NCBI GenBank assembly: GCA_013003145.1
Contig: JABDLH010000214.1
Coordinates: forward strand, 1 to 19,806
Direction of reading: 5' to 3'
Length of the DNA: 19,806 nt
Origin: Flavobacteriaceae bacterium
GTDB taxonomy: Bacteria; Bacteroidota; Bacteroidia; Flavobacteriales; Flavobacteriaceae
In this document: positions 8,538 to 15,827 of the stretch, piece by piece
Layout of the letters: each line of letters starts with the position of its first letter
How positions within the stretch are numbered: position 1 is the stretch's first letter
Notes under the pieces: model-generated
Told to the model about the DNA's origin: nothing
Database searches by the model: none
Seen by the model: only the letters and a program-made list of their open reading frames with translations
Translations under genes and position numbers: made by a program

Positions 8538-10128
8538 TTAAGTTGTTTTTAAGGGTTACAGGAAGAATTCCGGGAGCCTGGGCTTCACCCAAAAAATATT
8601 GGGCTGCATGCTCCTGGAACGGAAGCATGTCCTGGTAAGCGACAATGACAGCTTTGGCCGAGGAGATATCCAACAGGTCCAGCACATATGGATTACCAAA
8701 AAGATAGAGTATCACGTTTCTTTCCCAGATCAAACCGTTGAGCAACTGGAGGATTTCGCGGCTGACATCAAAATTATCAGCGGGTTTTACCTTAGGAGGA
8801 TAAAGGGCTATGACCAAGGGCTTCTCGGAGTTTTCAAAATTGGTATTAGGTTGCTGATCGGATGGGTGCAGGTAAGTAATCCCGTTAACTTTAATCCCGA
8901 TCTCCCTGAAAAAAGCCGAGTCTGAATTTTTGGAAATAGCCAGGCAGTCATAACCATGCTGAGTAAGTTCATTTCTCAACCCGGGTGCTTCAAATAGGGA
9001 TGTAAGGCTTGCCGCGGCAAGTTCCCGGTTTAGTTTGGCAGGATCTGCAGGCTCCTCGAAAGATTCCGGTTGCCTGGCCATGGCTTCGGCTTTTAGATTC
9101 CAGACCCTGTTAAATGCATCATTTATAGACGTCTCAGAAGCTTTTTCCAGGATCATTTCTATGCCTTCATCCACGTGCTCTGTAAAACAAAGCACATCAT
9201 TACCGGCACTGAACGCGGCAAATTCTAATGCGCCTTTCTCCGGGTATAGCCTGGAAACTGCGTGCATATTGAGAGCGTCAGAAACAACGACACCCTGGAA
9301 TCCGAGCTCACCCCGCAAAACTTCTTTGATGATCACCGGGGATACCGTAGCGGGCATATTTTCACCCCGATCCAGGGCAGGAACCGAAAGATGTCCTACC
9401 ATGACCGAATCTACCCCTGCTGCTATCTGGGAACGAAATGGGACTAACTCCCGCTCGTCCAGAAGAGCTCTATCTGCACTGATCAAGGGTAACCCGAGAT
9501 GAGAATCCGTGGCCGTGTCTCCATGCCCGGGAAAATGTTTGGCGGATGTCAGTACGCCCCCGGCTTGCATACCTTTCATAAAGGCGGTGGATTTGCGGGC
9601 GACTAATTCTGCAGTTTCTCCGAACGATCGATAACCGATGACAGGATTATCGGGATTACAATTAACATCTGCTACCGGTGCAAAGTTCCAGTGAATTCCT
9701 TGATTGATACAATCCTGCCCAATGGCTTTCCCTGTCCTGTAAATAAGCTCATCATTATCCTGTATAGCGCCAAGTGTAATGGCATATGGATATTGAGGGG
9801 TGTCTTCTATGCGCATTGCCAGGCCCCATTCAGCATCTATACTGATCAACAGTGGAATAGATGCCGCCGCCTGGTAACGGAGAATAAGCTGTCTTAAGAC
9901 AGCGAGACTGTCTTTATTGTAATCGATCTTTTTAGCTCCTTCAAAATTGGTCGCGGCACTAGCCCTACTATGAAAGAAACAGATACCGCCTATATGCCTA
10001 TTTCGGATCAGTGCCTCAAGTTTTTGAATTTCTTCTTCCGAGTCATTGATAAAAGCGGCGGGCATAAATAATTGCCCGACCTTCTGTTCGGTGCTCAATG
10101 CGCTAATAGGTGGTAGAGTATAGGACAT
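8524..10128 (-). CDS. nagZ: Beta-N-acetylhexosaminidase NagZ, GH3, two-domain form
   Basis: NagZ removes GlcNAc from GlcNAc-anhydroMurNAc (peptides) during peptidoglycan recycling. The 534-residue protein has a GH3 barrel with SIDAEWG (96-102), the acid/base loop KHFPGHGDT (197-205) and the nucleophile in VVVSDALNM (Asp284). A second domain runs from about residue 385 to the end and has the GH3 C-terminal pattern FGNPYVLDLLD...YFLGEAQAPGILPVTL. Enterobacterial NagZ is a single domain of about 340 residues, so this form is larger. The Bacillus enzyme is also two-domain, but that one is exported. No signal peptide is visible in MSYTLPPISALSTEQK, so a cytoplasmic location is inferred, which fits an AmpG-like importer encoded 8 bp upstream. 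It overlaps anmK by 14 bp. Confidence 0.93.
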   Translation of the reverse strand: MSYTLPPISALSTEQKVGQLFMPAAFINDSEEEIQKLEALIRNRHIGGICFFHSRASAATNFEGAKKIDYNKDSLAVLRQLILRYQAAASIPLLISIDAEWGLAMRIEDTPQYPYAITLGAIQDNDELIYRTGKAIGQDCINQGIHWNFAPVADVNCNPDNPVIGYRSFGETAELVARKSTAFMKGMQAGGVLTSAKHFPGHGDTATDSHLGLPLISADRALLDERELVPFRSQIAAGVDSVMVGHLSVPALDRGENMPATVSPVIIKEVLRGELGFQGVVVSDALNMHAVSRLYPEKGALEFAAFSAGNDVLCFTEHVDEGIEMILEKASETSINDAFNRVWNLKAEAMARQPESFEEPADPAKLNRELAAASLTSLFEAPGLRNELTQHGYDCLAISKNSDSAFFREIGIKVNGITYLHPSDQQPNTNFENSEKPLVIALYPPKVKPADNFDVSREILQLLNGLIWERNVILYLFGNPYVLDLLDISSAKAVIVAYQDMLPFQEHAAQYFLGEAQAPGILPVTLKNNLNEKL

Positions 10129-10136
10129 GGTTTCTG

Positions 10137-11399
10137 TTATTCATTTGATTTTTTCCCGTAGTCATCAGGATATTTCAGGAATTTGAGCATCAGCAGTGCG
10201 GGTAGGGCGGCCAGGACCACCCAGATAAAGAAGCCGGAATATCCTAGCCACTCCTGTATATAACCGCTGATCATACCGGGTAGCATCATGCCCAGGGCCA
10301 TAAACCCCGTAGCGATGGCGTAGTGGGAAGTCTTGGAGTTTCCGTCGGCTATATAAATTAAATAGATCAGGAAAGCGGCAAAACCGAAGCCGTAGCCAAA
10401 TTGTTCCAGGACTACTGTGGCGACAATAGCGCCCATATTGGTGGTTTGTGTTACGGCCAGTATGGCGTAAAGAATGTTGGGTGCGTTCAGCGACAGTACC
10501 ATGGGCAGCATCCATTTTCGTAAACCATCACGCGAGATCAAAATCCCTCCCAGGATTCCTCCCAGGGACAACATAATGACCCCGATGGTTCCGTAGATGA
10601 TCCCGATGGCCTTGGTAGACAATCCCAGGCCACCCACTTCTGCACTGTCCAACAGGAAGGGCTGTGCCATTTTAACCAGCTGAGATTCCCCGAGCCGGTA
10701 ACATAAGATAAAACCGAGGGCCAAGCCGATCTGTGGTTTCTTAAAAAAGGAAGCAAAAACTTCCAGGAAATCTTTTGGTTTCTCGCGGTTGGGATCCGAA
10801 GCCTCGAATTTAGGAGTTACGAAGAAATTGACGATGGTCAGGAGCAGCATCAGTACTGCGGCCGAAACCATGGTGACAGACCAGGCCCTGGTATTGTCTC
10901 CCCACAACTCTTCCAGGAAGCCGGCGAGTACAACGATCAAACCACTCCCGGTAACCATGGCAAGCCTGTAAAAGGTACTGCGGATACCCACAAAAAAGGA
11001 TTGTTTTTTTTGGGTCAGGCCAATCATATAATATCCATCTGCGGCAATGTCATTGGTTGCCGAGGCAAAGGCCGCTACCCAGAAACAGGCCAGGGTGGTA
11101 ATAAAGAACTGGTTGGTAGGCAGGGTAAGACCCACACCCAGAAGCGCTAGCGAAATGAGCAGCTGCATGGCCAGGAACCATGTTCGTTTGGTGCTTTTCA
11201 GGTCGACAAAAGGACTCCACAAGGGTTTAAGGACCCAGGGTAAATAAAGCCAGCTGGTATATAGGCCTATATCCGCATTAGATATATCTAGCCTCTTGTA
11301 CATGGTGACCGATACGGTAACTATCAGTATATAGGGAATGCCCTGTGTGAAATAAAGGGTCGGGACCCAGGCCCAAGCCCGTTTATCTTTTTGAATCAT
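10137..11399 (-). CDS. AmpG-like MFS permease for muropeptides
   Basis: This is a 420-residue, highly hydrophobic major facilitator protein with about 12 membrane segments. It opens with WVPTLYFTQGIPYILIVTVS and the ADIGLYTSWLYLPWVLKPLW stretch (about 39-58). This QGIP..., then ...LPWxLKxLWxPxVD arrangement is characteristic of AmpG, the inner membrane importer of GlcNAc-anhydroMurNAc muropeptides. Further features are ASATNDIAADGYYMIGLTQK in the middle and YGFGFAAFLIYLIYIAD near the C-terminus. It is placed between the DigH-like hydrolase (17-bp overlap) and nagZ (8-bp gap), which is strong context for a muropeptide or anhydrodisaccharide substrate. Substrate choice cannot be read from the sequence, so it could import free amino sugars instead. 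The symbol is left blank because AmpG orthology is not proven. Confidence 0.85.
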   Translation of the reverse strand: MIQKDKRAWAWVPTLYFTQGIPYILIVTVSVTMYKRLDISNADIGLYTSWLYLPWVLKPLWSPFVDLKSTKRTWFLAMQLLISLALLGVGLTLPTNQFFITTLACFWVAAFASATNDIAADGYYMIGLTQKKQSFFVGIRSTFYRLAMVTGSGLIVVLAGFLEELWGDNTRAWSVTMVSAAVLMLLLTIVNFFVTPKFEASDPNREKPKDFLEVFASFFKKPQIGLALGFILCYRLGESQLVKMAQPFLLDSAEVGGLGLSTKAIGIIYGTIGVIMLSLGGILGGILISRDGLRKWMLPMVLSLNAPNILYAILAVTQTTNMGAIVATVVLEQFGYGFGFAAFLIYLIYIADGNSKTSHYAIATGFMALGMMLPGMISGYIQEWLGYSGFFIWVVLAALPALLMLKFLKYPDDYGKKSNE

Positions 11400-12918
11400 A
11401 CTGTCGACTTTGCTCTAAATGTAGAAAAATAGGTTGGCTTTCCTTTCCATAGCGATCTAAAAAGGTGATTTGGATTTTTTTCCTGCGCTTGATGCGATCG
11501 ATGGGTAGGCTAAATTGATTTTCCGAATTGATCCGGACCTTTGCCAGCAGCTCTTTGGGGGCTGGAGGTTGATTTGCTTTCTTTCTCACTGGCTTATAGA
11601 TCAAGGCATAGGTCCAGTTAGACGCTTCAAGGGGAGTGATGCTAAAGTCCAGGGAATCGCCGGAATCGCTGAACTCGATTAGGTCCGGGGTGGCGGCAGG
11701 GAAAGGTGGAGCCAATGGGGTAACCGGTGTCAAGGCCGGCAGGGGGTATATTTTCTTTTCAAATATTCTGACAAGTTCCTTTTCTGCGTTCATGAGTGAT
11801 TTGGCGCTGAAATAGGCATTACCCTGTACCGCCTTGCTATTCCTGGCATAATTGACCTGTTTTAGTAGCTCATCGTTTTGGTTCCAGGCCAGATCCGGGT
11901 TGTTCTTAACTTTGTAAGTGCCATTACCGACATAGAGATTAGACGTACTTTTATTCGCCGACCACCAATCGACAATCTTTCGGTGCGAGGCAACTTGGTA
12001 ATCCATACTCCAGTAAACCTGGGGAATCAGGTAGTCTATCCATCCCTCCTCCATCCATAATAGAGGATCGGCATACAAGTCTTCATAAGTAGTGTGCCCG
12101 GCCTGGGTATCTGAACCCCTTGGATCCGTGTCCTTGTTCTTCCATACTCCGAATGGGCTTATGCCGAACTGCACCCAGGGTTTGTGTTTTTTGATAGCCT
12201 GATGAACCTTTCTGACCAGCGAGTCTACATTACTCCTTCTCCAATCATCCAAGGTCTGGCCCGTTTTGGAATAGGTTTGGAACGCGAGGGAATCATTTAA
12301 ATTTTCCCCGGAGATCTTATAGGGGTAAAAGTAATCGTCAAAATGGATGGCATCTACCGGGTAATTGAGAACCAGTTCTTCCATGATGGCGGTAAGTTTA
12401 TCCTGCACTTCCGGTAGACCGGGGTTGTAATAGTATTTAGTACCATAGGGCAACATCCACCCGGGATTTTTCTTAAGGTCGTGCTCTTCAGCAAGGGCAA
12501 GGGTGTCCAGACTCATGGTAGCGCGGTATGGATTCAGCCAGGCATGGAATTCCAGTCCTTTTTCATGTGCTGTTGCAATCATCCATTCCAAGGGGTCCGC
12601 AACAGTGGGGGCTTTTCCTTCTTTCCCGGTCAGGTAGCGCGACCATGGCGCCAACTCGGTAGGGTAGAAAGCATCCCCGGCCGTTCGGACCTGGACGATC
12701 ACCGCGTTAAAATGGAGGTCTTTATAAAAGTCCAGAATCCGGTTAAAATCCTGTTTTTGAATTTCCCATGAAGCATTGGGGTCCTTAGGCCAGTCAATAT
12801 TAGCCACCGTAGCTATCCAGACTCCCCTGAATTCCCTTTTCGGGGCAGGGGAGGTGGTTTTAAAAATTCCGCATGAAGCCAGTGACAGTATTAACAGTAA
12901 ACCTATGGCCTGTCTCAT
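11383..12918 (-). CDS. GHL10/DUF187 family glycosyl hydrolase lipoprotein (DigH/YngK-like)
   Basis: This 511-residue predicted lipoprotein has a signal peptide (MRQAIGLLLILSLASC) with a clean lipobox LASC and Cys16 as the lipidation site. The mature part holds a GHL10 (DUF187) TIM barrel: REFRGVWIATVANIDWP (28-43), WLNPYRA (126-132), YYNPGLPEVQDKL, AIHFDDYFYPY (189-199) and GISPFGVWKN. A C-terminal beta-rich, fibronectin-like portion starts at about residue 405 after a proline-rich stretch. E. coli DigH (YddW) of this family cleaves denuded peptidoglycan glycan strands at the septum. Position between nagB and the AmpG-like gene suggests the same kind of job, making importable sugar fragments in the periplasm, but substrate is inferred. 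It overlaps the permease gene by 17 bp and follows nagB after 56 bp. Confidence 0.88.
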   Translation of the reverse strand: MRQAIGLLLILSLASCGIFKTTSPAPKREFRGVWIATVANIDWPKDPNASWEIQKQDFNRILDFYKDLHFNAVIVQVRTAGDAFYPTELAPWSRYLTGKEGKAPTVADPLEWMIATAHEKGLEFHAWLNPYRATMSLDTLALAEEHDLKKNPGWMLPYGTKYYYNPGLPEVQDKLTAIMEELVLNYPVDAIHFDDYFYPYKISGENLNDSLAFQTYSKTGQTLDDWRRSNVDSLVRKVHQAIKKHKPWVQFGISPFGVWKNKDTDPRGSDTQAGHTTYEDLYADPLLWMEEGWIDYLIPQVYWSMDYQVASHRKIVDWWSANKSTSNLYVGNGTYKVKNNPDLAWNQNDELLKQVNYARNSKAVQGNAYFSAKSLMNAEKELVRIFEKKIYPLPALTPVTPLAPPFPAATPDLIEFSDSGDSLDFSITPLEASNWTYALIYKPVRKKANQPPAPKELLAKVRINSENQFSLPIDRIKRRKKIQITFLDRYGKESQPIFLHLEQSRQYDSKR

Positions 12919-12974
12919 AAAAAATATTGATTTGGGAGATGAAGATACTTTAATATACTATTTCCACTAAGGCA

Positions 12975-14924
12975 TCATTGAAAATGATAGCGAACAAAAC
13001 CTTCCATAGCTTCATACTCTGCCAGTCCAAGGGCGTTGTACCGTCGGGCAGTCTCCTTGTTCCTCTGTTCCGCCCTTTGCCAGAATTCACGTTCGTCATT
13101 TCCGGGGAACATGGCACTGTCTTTCTGGGATTGGTGCTTAAATATTGCGTTCTTCTTGCGCTCCATGTCTTTTGGGCCTATAGGGATGGCCATTTCCATG
13201 TCAGCGATATCCCATTCCTGCCAGGCACCACGGTATAGCCATACATAGCAATCAGAGAGCCATTCCGCCTCTTCTTTCACCAAGCGATCCAGTGCAGCAT
13301 AGATCACCTGGAGGCATACCCTGTGGGTTCCGTGTGGGTCTGATAAATCCCCAGCTGCAAATATCTGGTGTGGCTGTATCTCCTGTAACAGGTCGTAAGT
13401 AATCTGTATATCTTCTTCCGTATAAGGTTTTTTCTTTACGGTTCCAGTTTCGTAAAACGGCAAATTCTGGAAATGGGCATTAGCCTCTTTTACCCCGCAA
13501 TAGCGACAAGCCGCCAGGGCCTCTCCTTTCCTGATTAATCCTTTAAATTTTTGGATCTCCGGGCTATCTACCTGTCCCGGTGTTTTACTGCTAAGGAATT
13601 CTCGGACTTCCCGGAATTGTTTTTTCAAGGTCTCGTTCTGTTCCTGTATATCCGTGGCAAAATCTAAAAATCGGATCACTTCGTCATCAAAGACCGCAAT
13701 ATTTCCTGAAGTCTGATAGGCGACATGCACATTGTGTCCCTGATCTACAAGCCTCAGCAGTGTACCACCCATGGATATTACATCGTCGTCGGGGTGGGGG
13801 CTGAAAACCAGCGATCGTTTGGGGTAGGGATCTTTTCGTTCCGGGCGCCTGCTATCATCAGCATTGGGCTTACCACCCGGCCATCCGGTAATGGTGCTTT
13901 GTAATTGGTTAAAGACCCTGAGGTTGATATCCTCTGCAGAGCCGATCTCCGCCACCAGGTTCCCCATACCGTATTCGTTATAATCCTCGTTGGTAAGCTT
14001 TAAAATGGCTTTGTCCAGTTTAAGAGACAGCCAGATGGTGGCTTTTTTGATGAGGTTGTCATCCCATTCGCATTCGCTGACCAACCAGGGGGTGTTCAGG
14101 CGGGTAAGGGATGATGCAGCTGCATGATCCAGGATAAAGTCACAGTTGTTATGGTGCTGCAAGAAGGTAGCCGGCACCGATTCTCGGATTTCGCCCTCAA
14201 CGGCTTGCCTGATAATATCGGATTTTCCTTCACCCCATGCCATCAGGACAATTCTCTTGGCACTCATTATAGTGCCTACCCCCATGGTGATCGCTTTAGA
14301 GGGAACATTTTCCAGGCCAAAGAAATCACTTGCGGCGTCCAGGCGCGTCACCCGGTCCAGTCTGACCATCCTGGTCTTACTGTTGATAGAAGAGCCCGGT
14401 TCATTGAACCCCACGTGGCCGGTCCGGCCAATCCCGAGGATTTGTATATCTATTCCACCTTCGTCCTTGATCTTCTTTTCATATGCCTCGCAGAAATCCC
14501 TGACGTCTTCCTTATCCAGGGTGCCGTCAGGTATATGAATGTTCGATTTCTTAATGTCTATATGATCAAAAAGATGCTCGTTCATAAACCGGACGTAACT
14601 GTGAATAGAATCCGGCTCCATAGGATAATACTCATCCAGGTTAAAGGTGATCACGTTCTTAAAGCTAAGCCCTTCTTCCTTGTGGAATTTGACCAAAAAA
14701 TCATACATCTTGGTAGGGGTAGAACCTGTAGCAAGTCCTAACACCACGTTTTTTCCGAGTTTCTGGCGCTGCCGGATCAGTTCGGCTATCTCGTTGGCCA
14801 CGTAAAATGACGCTTCTTCCGAATTGTCGTGGATATGAGTGTCTATTTTTTCAAATTTCCGCGATTCCTCATCTGTAGGATATCCGGGGATTCGGGGTCT
14901 GGTTTGCAAATCGGCCATGATCAA
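12975..14924 (-). CDS. nagB: Glucosamine-6-phosphate deaminase fused to LmbE/PIG-L deacetylase domain
   Basis: The 649-residue protein joins two enzymes. Residues ~35-285 are a NagB isomerase-deaminase: GLATGSTPTKMYDF (63-76, phosphate loop), NLDEYY (95-100, Asp97 matching the E. coli catalytic Asp72) and GIGRTGHVGFNEPGSS (164-179). In E. coli the last motif reads GVGNDGH, so the Asp141 position is Thr168 here, while the His (170) and Glu (175) are kept. Residues ~368-640 are a LmbE/PIG-L metal-dependent N-deacetylase with FSPHPDDD (374-381) and DPHGTH (529-534) as zinc ligands. The NagB half would give fructose-6-P from GlcN-6-P. The LmbE half could supply GlcN-6-P by deacetylating GlcNAc-6-P, which would replace NagA; this is inference. 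It heads the leftward recycling operon. M1 is taken as start, though M3 is equally possible. Confidence 0.92.
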   Translation of the reverse strand: MIMADLQTRPRIPGYPTDEESRKFEKIDTHIHDNSEEASFYVANEIAELIRQRQKLGKNVVLGLATGSTPTKMYDFLVKFHKEEGLSFKNVITFNLDEYYPMEPDSIHSYVRFMNEHLFDHIDIKKSNIHIPDGTLDKEDVRDFCEAYEKKIKDEGGIDIQILGIGRTGHVGFNEPGSSINSKTRMVRLDRVTRLDAASDFFGLENVPSKAITMGVGTIMSAKRIVLMAWGEGKSDIIRQAVEGEIRESVPATFLQHHNNCDFILDHAAASSLTRLNTPWLVSECEWDDNLIKKATIWLSLKLDKAILKLTNEDYNEYGMGNLVAEIGSAEDINLRVFNQLQSTITGWPGGKPNADDSRRPERKDPYPKRSLVFSPHPDDDVISMGGTLLRLVDQGHNVHVAYQTSGNIAVFDDEVIRFLDFATDIQEQNETLKKQFREVREFLSSKTPGQVDSPEIQKFKGLIRKGEALAACRYCGVKEANAHFQNLPFYETGTVKKKPYTEEDIQITYDLLQEIQPHQIFAAGDLSDPHGTHRVCLQVIYAALDRLVKEEAEWLSDCYVWLYRGAWQEWDIADMEMAIPIGPKDMERKKNAIFKHQSQKDSAMFPGNDEREFWQRAEQRNKETARRYNALGLAEYEAMEGFVRYHFQ

Positions 14925-14940
14925 ATGGATTTAAAGTGAA

Positions 14941-15047
14941 CTGCAAAGATACACAATTATGCATAATATTGCAGCTTTATGCTGTTTTTGTTGCAGTAAA
15001 TTGCTTTTTTAACGTTTTATTTTCATTAAAGCAACAAAAAGTTGCAG
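14941..15047. promoter_or_regulatory. Candidate DeoR operator array between nagB and deoR
   Basis: The 152-bp divergent gap holds repeated elements. CTGCAA is at 14941-14946 and its complement TTGCAG is at 14969-14974, 14991-14996 and 15042-15047. TTTTTGTTGC (14985-14994) and GCAACAAAAA (15031-15040) form a perfect 10-bp inverted repeat with 36 bp between. GCAAC-AAAAA-GTTGC (15031-15045) is a small hairpin-like inverted repeat that overlaps the deoR -33 TTG. ATTATGCATAAT (14956-14967) is a perfect 12-bp palindrome lying just upstream of the nagB -7 box. Positions over both promoters suit repression, perhaps with looping. That the neighbouring DeoR protein binds here is inferred. Confidence 0.5.
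14944..14951 (-). promoter_or_regulatory. nagB operon promoter, -7 box
   Basis: On the minus strand this reads TATCTTTG, an exact TAnnTTTG match, with 19 bp to the nagB ATG at 14924. No perfect TTG is found at -33, where CTGCAA (14969-14974 on the minus strand) sits instead. That hexamer is one of the repeated operator-like elements of this region. The box is identical in sequence to the divergent deoR box. Confidence 0.6.
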
Positions 15048-15069
15048 GTTGAATATTTTGTTATCTTTG
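15042..15069 (+). promoter_or_regulatory. deoR-murQ promoter, very close to the start codon
   Basis: TTG (15042-15044), a 17-bp spacer and TATCTTTG (15062-15069) match the flavobacterial -33/-7 promoter layout. The deoR ATG begins at 15077, only 7 bp after the -7 box. Transcription would therefore start at or within a few bases of the ATG, giving a leaderless or near-leaderless mRNA. The ATG itself is well supported because MLKEERQLKIL aligns with the usual start of the DeoR helix-turn-helix. Confidence 0.6.
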
Positions 15070-15076
15070 CCTCATT

Positions 15077-15826
15077 ATGCTAAAAGAAGAGAGACAATTA
15101 AAGATCTTATACGAGGTAGAATTGCATAACCGTGTTCTGCTATCGGACATCGCAGAAATGCTGGATGTATCCGTAGATACTATCCGCAGGGATGTAAAAG
15201 AGCTGGATGCGGAGAATAAATTAAAGAAAGTACATGGTGGAGCAATCTCTATGGGTTTTACAGATCCCACCGCGGATAATTCCAAGATTTACGCCTTAAA
15301 CGAGAAGAGCATTATCGCCCAGAAAGCCATAGGCCTCCTGAAAGACGGAGCAGTGATCTTTATAGATGGAGGAACTACTTGCCTGGAACTGGCCCGGCAG
15401 ATACCGAGGCAGCTACACCTTACCTGCTTTACCCTGAGTCTCCCGGTTGCCCTGCAATTACTGACCAAGCCCAACATCGAGGTAATCTTCCTCGGCGGAA
15501 CGATCTCCCGCGAGGCCCAAATATCCGTGGGTGCCAGCGCTATCCACCAACTATCGGAAATTAGGGTGGATTACGGTTTTATCGGGACCGGGTACGTGGA
15601 TGCGCTACATGGGCTGACCGAGTTTGACTGGGACATCGTCCAGGTTAAAAAAGGAGTCATACAGGCGTCTAAAAAAACGGTACTTTTATGCATCTCGGAA
15701 AAGCTTAATTCGCAACACCGATATAAGACCTGCAACATCAATGCAATTAACACGATGATCACTGAGCTGGAACCGGAAAACAACCTGCTTAATATGTTCA
15801 GGAAACACGAAATACACCTGCTATAA
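15077..15826 (+). CDS. DeoR/GlpR family transcriptional regulator
   Basis: This is a 249-residue DeoR-type repressor. The N-terminal winged helix-turn-helix (about 3-58) shows KEERQLKIL, then LSDIAEMLDVSVDTIRRDVK and the wing KLKKVHGGAI. The C-terminal sugar-phosphate sensing domain, an ISOCOT-type fold related to NagB and RpiA, has IDGGTTCLELARQIP (96-110) as its phosphate loop and FLGGTISREAQISVG downstream. Family members respond to phosphorylated sugars. Because it is divergent from the nagB operon and 1 bp upstream of murQ, GlcNAc-6-P, MurNAc-6-P or GlcN-6-P is the likely effector (inference). It probably controls both units and itself through the repeats at 14941-15047. Its exact target set cannot be read from sequence. 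Confidence 0.93.
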   Translation: MLKEERQLKILYEVELHNRVLLSDIAEMLDVSVDTIRRDVKELDAENKLKKVHGGAISMGFTDPTADNSKIYALNEKSIIAQKAIGLLKDGAVIFIDGGTTCLELARQIPRQLHLTCFTLSLPVALQLLTKPNIEVIFLGGTISREAQISVGASAIHQLSEIRVDYGFIGTGYVDALHGLTEFDWDIVQVKKGVIQASKKTVLLCISEKLNSQHRYKTCNINAINTMITELEPENNLLNMFRKHEIHLL

Positions 15827-15827
15827 T

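Noticed and set aside
12919..12974. Internal promoter in the 56-bp gap between nagB and the DigH-like gene
   Set aside because: TATCTTCA on the minus strand is only a partial match to TAnnTTTG, so there is no good case for separate transcription of the downstream genes.
14124..14741. 205-codon plus-strand open frame inside nagB
   Set aside because: It is fully antisense to the NagB domain, has no recognisable domain or promoter, and the opposite strand has clear catalytic motifs. The same applies to other long shadow frames such as 3261-3878, 4439-5038 and 15876-16205.
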